Positions 25,128-29,902 of a DNA stretch of 29,902 nucleotides are shown here, piece after piece. This DNA comes from Gemmatimonadota bacterium. Lineage in GTDB: Bacteria > Latescibacterota > UBA2968 > UBA8231. The stretch covers positions 1 through 29,902 of the forward strand of contig JABHDC010000229.1 in NCBI GenBank assembly GCA_018673255.1, written 5' to 3'. The position numbers and the translations under genes were made by a program. A model generated the notes under the pieces. The model did no database searches. It was not told the origin of the DNA and worked only from the letters and a program-made list of their open reading frames with translations. How positions within the stretch are numbered: position 1 is the first letter of the stretch; each line of letters begins with the position of its first letter.

Positions 25128-27845
25128 TCAACTCTTCTCGTCAAAGCCTTCCGAGACGGCTTTGGCTGCCAATTGAGTGCGTGTGCTGACGTTGAGTTTG
25201 CCGAATACATGAGACAGATGAATCTTGACGGTCCCGCGCGCGATGAACATTCGCTTGGCGATCTGCGGGTTCGTCAGGCCTTCAACCACCAATGACACGG
25301 CGCGTCGTTCGGTTGGTGTCAGACTTGCCCAACCGGTCAGCGCTCGTCTTCGTCTGCCACGCATACGCGACACATACTCGACAATCTCATCGAGACCGGC
25401 GACTGCAGTCTCTGTCTCGAGCGCGTCGAACTCGACCGCTCCGATTTCCTGACGAAGTTGAGCAACCAGGGCTGTATGGGTCTTCTCCTCACCCCTGCCT
25501 CGCACAAGGGTCATCTGCTTTCTTGCCTCCTCTGTCGCTGCCAGAATGCGACCTGCTTCGACGTATTTCCCCCTCTGAACAATCGCGGTAGCCAATGTCT
25601 CCAGCGAGCGCAGCATACCGGGGCGTAGACCAGCAACGGACTGGATGGCTAGCGCTTCGTGCAAACAGTTCTCGGTACTATCTATGTCGTTCTCGGCGAG
25701 CGCGACACGTGCGCGTTCGAATTGTATAAGACCATCAATCAGAGGGTTCTTCAGCGGAGTGCCCAACGTCTCGGCCTCGATAAGTGCTGCCTTGGCGTTG
25801 GCAAGCTCGCCCAAAGATCGGTGTGCTGCCGCCACAACGATCGACAGTTGCGACGCCCAAGCCGGGGCCCCAGCATCCCGCAATTCTGCCACGTGGGACC
25901 CAACAAGATGTAGCGATTCCTGTGCATGACCGTCGGCTACCTCAATCTGCGCGAGGGCAAACAAGGCCTCTGGAACCGCCAGACCGCTGCCGGCAACCAC
26001 CGCCGACGCCAGCAAACGCGACAGTCGTGCGCGAGCACGATCAATCTCGCCCCGGTCCCCATCAAGTGCCGCGGACCAGACTTCGGCAAAGCCACCAGTC
26101 GATGGATCGCCGACGTACCTACTGTGGTCCAGAGACAGCTCGAAGGCTTTAGCCGCGGCTCCCAGATCACCTCGATCTCGGGCGAAATAGCCGACCATCG
26201 CCTGGTGCCAGGCCAGAAAGAACCGGCTGCCAAGTGCCGAGCCCGCCTCTTCGAGTTGGGCCATGGCCGGTCCGGCACCCTTCTCATCGTGCAACACGTA
26301 CCATGCCACGGTGACCATCTTCAACCCATCAGCTATGGCCCAGTCGTCTCCGATCGAACGCCCAACGCTGACACTTTGCAGCAGGGTCTCCCGTGCCAGG
26401 ACCGGCGTCGAAAGCGCCTGAAGCACGCCGACGGTGTTCAGCGACCGGGCCAGCGACCACTCGTCATCAACCTCCTGTGCCATTTTCAGCGCTTGTTGGG
26501 CGTGCGTGGCCGACACTGCATATCTGCCGCCATAGAAGCAGACGTGAGCCGCACCCCATAGGGCTCTGGCCCGCAGCACACTGGGCGTCGAATTCTGCGA
26601 AAGCGCGAGCTTAAACCACCGCGAGCCTTGCCCAAAGTGACCCCGTAGTTCGTAGAACAGGCTCAGGGCTACAAGCAGGCGCAAGAGTTCGTCCGCGTCC
26701 GGCAACTTCGCGGCGCAGGCAAGGGCATCCTCCAGATTGTCGAACTCAGCCTGCAGGCGTGCCAGGCACTCCGGCCCATCACTCAACGCCAGTCGCGGGG
26801 CGAGTTCTTCGGCCAGAGTCAGGAAATGCGCCAGGTGTTGCTTGGCCATTACATCCAGAAGGTCCGCATCTCGTAACTGGTTAAGCAGGAACTGTCGTAC
26901 CGTTTCCAGAAAGCGAAATCGAGGCTTTTCGCCAGATTGGTCGACCTGTAACAGAGATCGGTCCACCAATCGCGACACCGTGTCCAGGACATTGTCGGCC
27001 TTGACCTGTTCGCAGGCCCCCAACACTGCAGCTGTTTCGAGGGTGAAACCATGCAGCACCGAAAGCCTCTGCGCGAGGATCTGTTCGTCCTGATCCAGCA
27101 AGTCGTAACTCCAGGCAACAGATGCCCTGAGAGTTTTCTGGCGCGCCGAAGCACTCCGAGCGCCGCCTGCGAGCAGCCGAAAACGGTCATCCAATCCGGT
27201 AAGGATCTGTGAGGGGCTCAGGACCCGCATCCGAGCCGCAGCCAGTTCGATTGCTAGGGGCAAGCCATCTAGCCGATCGACGATCGCTTCGATCCTGGCT
27301 TGTTCCTTGGCAGGATCAAGATCGGGCATGATCTGACCGGCCCGCTCGCAGAAAAGAGCGACACCCGCCTCAGTAGCAAGGGGCGAAACAGCCCTGACGA
27401 CTTCGCCGCTTACACCAAGGTGCTCTCGACTGGTGGCGAGAATCCGCAGTCTCGGTGCGTCTTTCAGCAATCTTTCGATAAGGGCCGTGCAGGCATCCAG
27501 TACATGCTCGCAATTGTCGAGGATCAGCAATAACTCTCGGCCTGCAAGCTCACGGACCAGCATATCGGCCAATGTCGTCCTGGCTTCTTCACGCAGATCG
27601 AGGGCCCGAGCGACGGCGACGGCAACCGCATCCGCCCGTGACACGGCTGCCAGTTCCACCCACCAGATGCCGTCGCCAAACTGCTTTTGGCGCGCCACCC
27701 GCAACGCCAACCGGGTCTTGCCCACCCCACCTGCCCCGGTCAGTGTCACCAGCCTGCTGTCGTCGACGGCCTGGGAGACAATGGAGAGTTCCGCATCTCG
27801 CCCGTGGAATGACGACAGTTCGAGGGGCAGGTTGGTCTGCGTCAA
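25128..27845 (-). CDS. STAND-ATPase LuxR-family transcriptional regulator
   Basis: A 905-residue regulator. An NB-ARC/STAND ATPase lies at the N-terminus: FHGRDAEL, Walker A TGAGGVGKTRLA (37-44 core), Walker B LLLILDNCEH (about 105-114), LRILATSREHLGVSGE and GLPLAIELAAARMR. A long alpha-helical TPR-like region (about 330-780) probably binds the inducer or a partner. A LuxR-type helix-turn-helix ends it: LTPTERRAVSLVVEGLTNPQ and RGTVKIHLSHVFGKLNVSTR. Such proteins oligomerise on ATP and effector binding. The start is TTG at 27845 with AAAGGA 6 nt upstream. It is divergent from a secreted SnoaL-like protein, its likely target along with itself. Confidence 0.93.
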   Translation of the reverse strand: MTQTNLPLELSSFHGRDAELSIVSQAVDDSRLVTLTGAGGVGKTRLALRVARQKQFGDGIWWVELAAVSRADAVAVAVARALDLREEARTTLADMLVRELAGRELLLILDNCEHVLDACTALIERLLKDAPRLRILATSREHLGVSGEVVRAVSPLATEAGVALFCERAGQIMPDLDPAKEQARIEAIVDRLDGLPLAIELAAARMRVLSPSQILTGLDDRFRLLAGGARSASARQKTLRASVAWSYDLLDQDEQILAQRLSVLHGFTLETAAVLGACEQVKADNVLDTVSRLVDRSLLQVDQSGEKPRFRFLETVRQFLLNQLRDADLLDVMAKQHLAHFLTLAEELAPRLALSDGPECLARLQAEFDNLEDALACAAKLPDADELLRLLVALSLFYELRGHFGQGSRWFKLALSQNSTPSVLRARALWGAAHVCFYGGRYAVSATHAQQALKMAQEVDDEWSLARSLNTVGVLQALSTPVLARETLLQSVSVGRSIGDDWAIADGLKMVTVAWYVLHDEKGAGPAMAQLEEAGSALGSRFFLAWHQAMVGYFARDRGDLGAAAKAFELSLDHSRYVGDPSTGGFAEVWSAALDGDRGEIDRARARLSRLLASAVVAGSGLAVPEALFALAQIEVADGHAQESLHLVGSHVAELRDAGAPAWASQLSIVVAAAHRSLGELANAKAALIEAETLGTPLKNPLIDGLIQFERARVALAENDIDSTENCLHEALAIQSVAGLRPGMLRSLETLATAIVQRGKYVEAGRILAATEEARKQMTLVRGRGEEKTHTALVAQLRQEIGAVEFDALETETAVAGLDEIVEYVSRMRGRRRRALTGWASLTPTERRAVSLVVEGLTNPQIAKRMFIARGTVKIHLSHVFGKLNVSTRTQLAAKAVSEGFDEKS

Positions 27846-27922
27846 CTGATGTCCTTTCTCTGTGGCGCGGCGGCAACAGCATCGAAACGGCGAAGAGAGC
27901 CATTTCCTGCCTGCAATAGGCC

Positions 27923-27995
27923 ACTTGGCAGATGTTTCGCCTTTGGGTCGGCCGTAGGTTCCCTATGCAACCTACTGATTGCCCATCTGCCAAGT
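27923..27995. promoter_or_regulatory. Nested dyads in the divergent STAND-LuxR / SnoaL-like intergenic region
   Basis: The 169-bp gap holds a perfect 12-bp inverted repeat, ACTTGGCAGATG (27923-27934) with CATCTGCCAAGT (27984-27995), 49 bp apart. Inside it lies a second 7-bp repeat, GTAGGTT (27954-27960) with AACCTAC (27969-27975). LuxR-type proteins bind such dyads, so this may be the operator for both flanking genes. On the plus strand, 27926-27940 also resembles a sigma54 -24/-12 element (TGGCA, then GC at the right spacing), a weaker reading. Confidence 0.6.
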
Positions 27996-28014
27996 CTATC
28001 ACATGGAGAGTAAG

Positions 28015-28485
28015 ATGACGAAGACGATCAAGACACTTGTCGCCGCAGCGATCGCTCTGGGACTGTGCGATACTGCACGTGCGGGTTCTGAGCAACACAG
28101 TGGGGCTCACCAGGCGCACGATGCGTACCTGACAGCGATCAATTCGAACGATACGGAAAAGCTTCTGGCCGCCGTCACCGACGACGTGGTGTACATCGCG
28201 CCCAACTCGCCGGCGATTGTTGGCAAGTCGGAGGTCGGGCCATGGGTAGCCGGGTATTTCGCCGCCTTTGACACGCGGTGGGAGAAAACGACGCTTGAGT
28301 TCGTGGTCTCAGGCGACTGGGCTTTCGAACGCTATGCCTACAAGGTTGTCGACACCCTGAGAGACGGTGGAGAGACCTTCACGGATACCGGCAATGGTAT
28401 CAACATCTACCATTTGGAAGCCGATGGCGTCTGGCGCGTTGCCCGCGATGCGTGGGCCACCGACCAGCCAGTGTCTGCCAACTGA
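28015..28485 (+). CDS. Exported SnoaL-like / DUF4440-type protein
   Basis: A 156-residue protein with a signal peptide (TLVAAAIALGLC, probable cleavage after TARA at residue 23). The mature part is a SnoaL/DUF4440-type cone: AHQAHDAYLTAINSNDTEKL, LAAVTDDVVYIAPNSPAIVG, WAFERYAYKVV and GVWRVARDAWAT. These small pockets bind or isomerise small molecules; the substrate is not evident. ATG at 28015 has GGAG 6 nt upstream; ATG at 28003 is less likely. It is divergent from the STAND-LuxR gene, which probably controls it. Confidence 0.87.
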   Translation: MTKTIKTLVAAAIALGLCDTARAGSEQHSGAHQAHDAYLTAINSNDTEKLLAAVTDDVVYIAPNSPAIVGKSEVGPWVAGYFAAFDTRWEKTTLEFVVSGDWAFERYAYKVVDTLRDGGETFTDTGNGINIYHLEADGVWRVARDAWATDQPVSAN

Positions 28486-28517
28486 CAACTCCCGGAGGAC
28501 ACCTCAGGGCTGGTCTG

Positions 28518-28555
28518 GTCGGACACGCTGGCTGCATTCGGATGTGTAGTCCGAC
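28518..28555 (+). terminator. Weak terminator candidate after the SnoaL-like gene
   Basis: GTCGGA (28518-28523) pairs with TCCGAC (28550-28555), extended by CAC/GTG past a 3-nt bulge, with a long loop. It lies 32 nt after the stop at 28485. There is no U-run. The rest of the gap to 28629 shows only a C-rich/G-rich short stem near 28583-28602. Confidence 0.3.
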
Positions 28556-28629
28556 AACAGGAGCTTGCCTGGATTCACCCCCCTCCCTTTAGGTTGGGGA
28601 GCAGACACCTTGCTCGATAGGCTCCCAAA

Positions 28630-29902
28630 GTGGCTCGATTCTTCCCCATACTCTTTCTTGCGATCGTATTTCTGCAGGCACCGTACGCCTTCGGGACCGA
28701 CGACAAGGCAACAGAGCTTCGCGGAGCGAATGCTTTTGCCCTCTCGCCCGGCGGTCGATACGTGGCCGTCGTGAAGGATGGTAGTCTCGAGATACATCGC
28801 GGCGCCTCGGGGCATCTACTCCTGCTCGCCTCTCTACCCCTCTTGTCTGAGTCGCCGCCACGCCTGCAGTACGTGGACCAGTCGTTGCTTGTGGTCGGAC
28901 TGCCCCAGCGGTCGCTGCTATTCACTGTTCCGGATCTCGTCGATTCGCGGAGCCTTGGTTCCTACTCAGCGCCCGTTGAGGATGAACGTGTGAGCTCAGA
29001 TGGCCAGGTACTGGTGCGGAAGCTCGGTACCCACATTGAAGAGTGGAACCTTGGGACAGAGATCGGGATCGCTGATCGGTGGTCGCTCTCGCCTTTCACT
29101 CCCGAAGACTCCATTGCTGACACACTTCTCGCCGACCTGGGTCCGGTAGACCCTAGCCGGACTCCGGTCGCCTGGATCGGTCGCTTGGAGGGCTGGAGGG
29201 TTGCTGGGGCGCGCCAGGTTGCCTTCTCGCCGACCTTGGCCAAGGTCGGCATCCTGCACGAGCAGGGCCTATTCATTCGGGATCGAGCGTCTGAACAGGT
29301 CCGTCGCGTTGCCGGCACGGCCCCCTTCGGTCGAATCGAACTGATCTCTGACTCTCTGGTGATCGCCACTGTGCCACAGGACCGCAATGTGGCTATCTGG
29401 GATCTGTCTCAGCACTCACCACTGGGTTTCGTCGAAGCTGGCGATCTCAACTTCCAGCCAGTTGAGATCGCGTCCTGGAACGCTACTGCCTTTGCGCTGG
29501 ACGGCCAGAGATCTATGCTCGCCATGATCAATGGACATCAGGTCCTCGTCTGGGACCTGAAGCGCGGCTCGACTCACGCCCTCTTCGCAGATCCACATCC
29601 CCTCGGTCAGAGAGCCAACTTCGGTGCTGTCACTCTAAGCACAGATGGTCAAATGCTTGCGACCGGTGACGACTCTGGCGTCGTGCATGTCTGGGATCTG
29701 TCGACGAACACGAAGATTGCCGAACTGCCTCCACATTCTGCCGGTATTCGCAGGTTGTCTATTTCGGGAGAAACGCTGGCATCTCAGGATGAGACCAGCG
29801 TCCTGCGCCTTCACAGGCTAGATGAATTTGACTCAACGCAGATCTTCTTGGCTTGGGGCACACCGACGAGCTCGAGTGAAGTACGAATCCCCTACCGGTT
29901 GG
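28630..29902 (+). CDS. Exported WD40-repeat protein, 3' end outside the window (partial)
   Basis: The frame opens with GTG at 28630 and stays open to the window end, 424 codons. A signal peptide is clear (ARFFPILFLAIVFLQAPYAFG). The rest is WD40/propeller blades with the W-D signature: NVAIWDLSQ, VLVWDLKRG and VVHVWDLSTN, and turns such as LSPGGRYVAVV and LSTDGQMLATGDDSG. WD40 domains are scaffolds for protein contacts; the missing C-terminus may carry another domain. AGG lies about 8 nt before the GTG. It has no sequence relation that I can see to the propeller at 22808 beyond the fold. Confidence 0.85.
   Translation, partial: MARFFPILFLAIVFLQAPYAFGTDDKATELRGANAFALSPGGRYVAVVKDGSLEIHRGASGHLLLLASLPLLSESPPRLQYVDQSLLVVGLPQRSLLFTVPDLVDSRSLGSYSAPVEDERVSSDGQVLVRKLGTHIEEWNLGTEIGIADRWSLSPFTPEDSIADTLLADLGPVDPSRTPVAWIGRLEGWRVAGARQVAFSPTLAKVGILHEQGLFIRDRASEQVRRVAGTAPFGRIELISDSLVIATVPQDRNVAIWDLSQHSPLGFVEAGDLNFQPVEIASWNATAFALDGQRSMLAMINGHQVLVWDLKRGSTHALFADPHPLGQRANFGAVTLSTDGQMLATGDDSGVVHVWDLSTNTKIAELPPHSAGIRRLSISGETLASQDETSVLRLHRLDEFDSTQIFLAWGTPTSSSEVRIPYRL

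Overview
The window is a high-GC bacterial chromosome segment. It shows Gram-negative traits: a TonB-dependent receptor with plug domain, several lipoproteins with lipoboxes, a DUF5916-type outer-membrane barrel protein and secreted beta-propellers. This mix, together with Ku/LigD repair, a sigma54 activator fused to a propeller sensor, and many small regulators, fits an environmental FCB-type lineage such as Gemmatimonadota or Latescibacterota. That placement is inference from gene content. No rRNA or tRNA gene, phage, complete transposon or CRISPR array was seen.

Layout. 1-2.7 kb: the 3' end of a PhoH-family gene, a degenerate HD-domain protein and a voltage-gated-type K+ channel with a zinc-ribbon tail, closed by a perfect 15-bp bidirectional terminator. 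2.8-7.0 kb (minus strand): a non-homologous end-joining operon, ligD then ku then a TPR protein. 7.2-8.6 kb (plus): a staphylococcal-nuclease-like gene divergent from ligD, then a vapBC toxin-antitoxin pair enclosed by two 109-bp copies of the nuclease gene's 3' end. 8.8-10.9 kb: a CBM9/DUF5916 outer-membrane protein. 11.0-16.3 kb (minus): a SnoaL-like protein, a STAS-domain protein, a 1043-residue propeller/Y_Y_Y/sigma54-AAA+/Fis regulator and a secreted endonuclease/exonuclease/phosphatase-fold enzyme. 16.4-16.8 kb: a GH16 glycoside hydrolase pseudogene that has lost its catalytic core. 17.0-21.9 kb: two paralogous lipoproteins of unknown function transcribed divergently, the right-hand one translationally coupled to a TonB-dependent receptor. 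22.0-25.0 kb: two GNAT-type proteins flanking a propeller lipoprotein whose start region sits in a perfect hairpin. 25.1-28.5 kb: a STAND-ATPase/LuxR regulator divergent from a secreted SnoaL-like protein, with nested dyads between them. 28.6 kb to the end: a secreted WD40 protein that runs off the window.

How the genes work together. The strongest functional unit is the NHEJ operon: Ku binds DNA ends, LigD processes and seals them, and a TPR protein follows 12 nt behind ku. The divergent, cytoplasmic-looking nuclease could take part in end processing, but only position suggests this. The lipoprotein/TonB-receptor pair looks like an uptake or surface system for an unknown substrate. The DUF5916 protein and the dead GH16 gene hint at past carbohydrate use. 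Many starts are GTG or TTG, chosen here by Shine-Dalgarno position.
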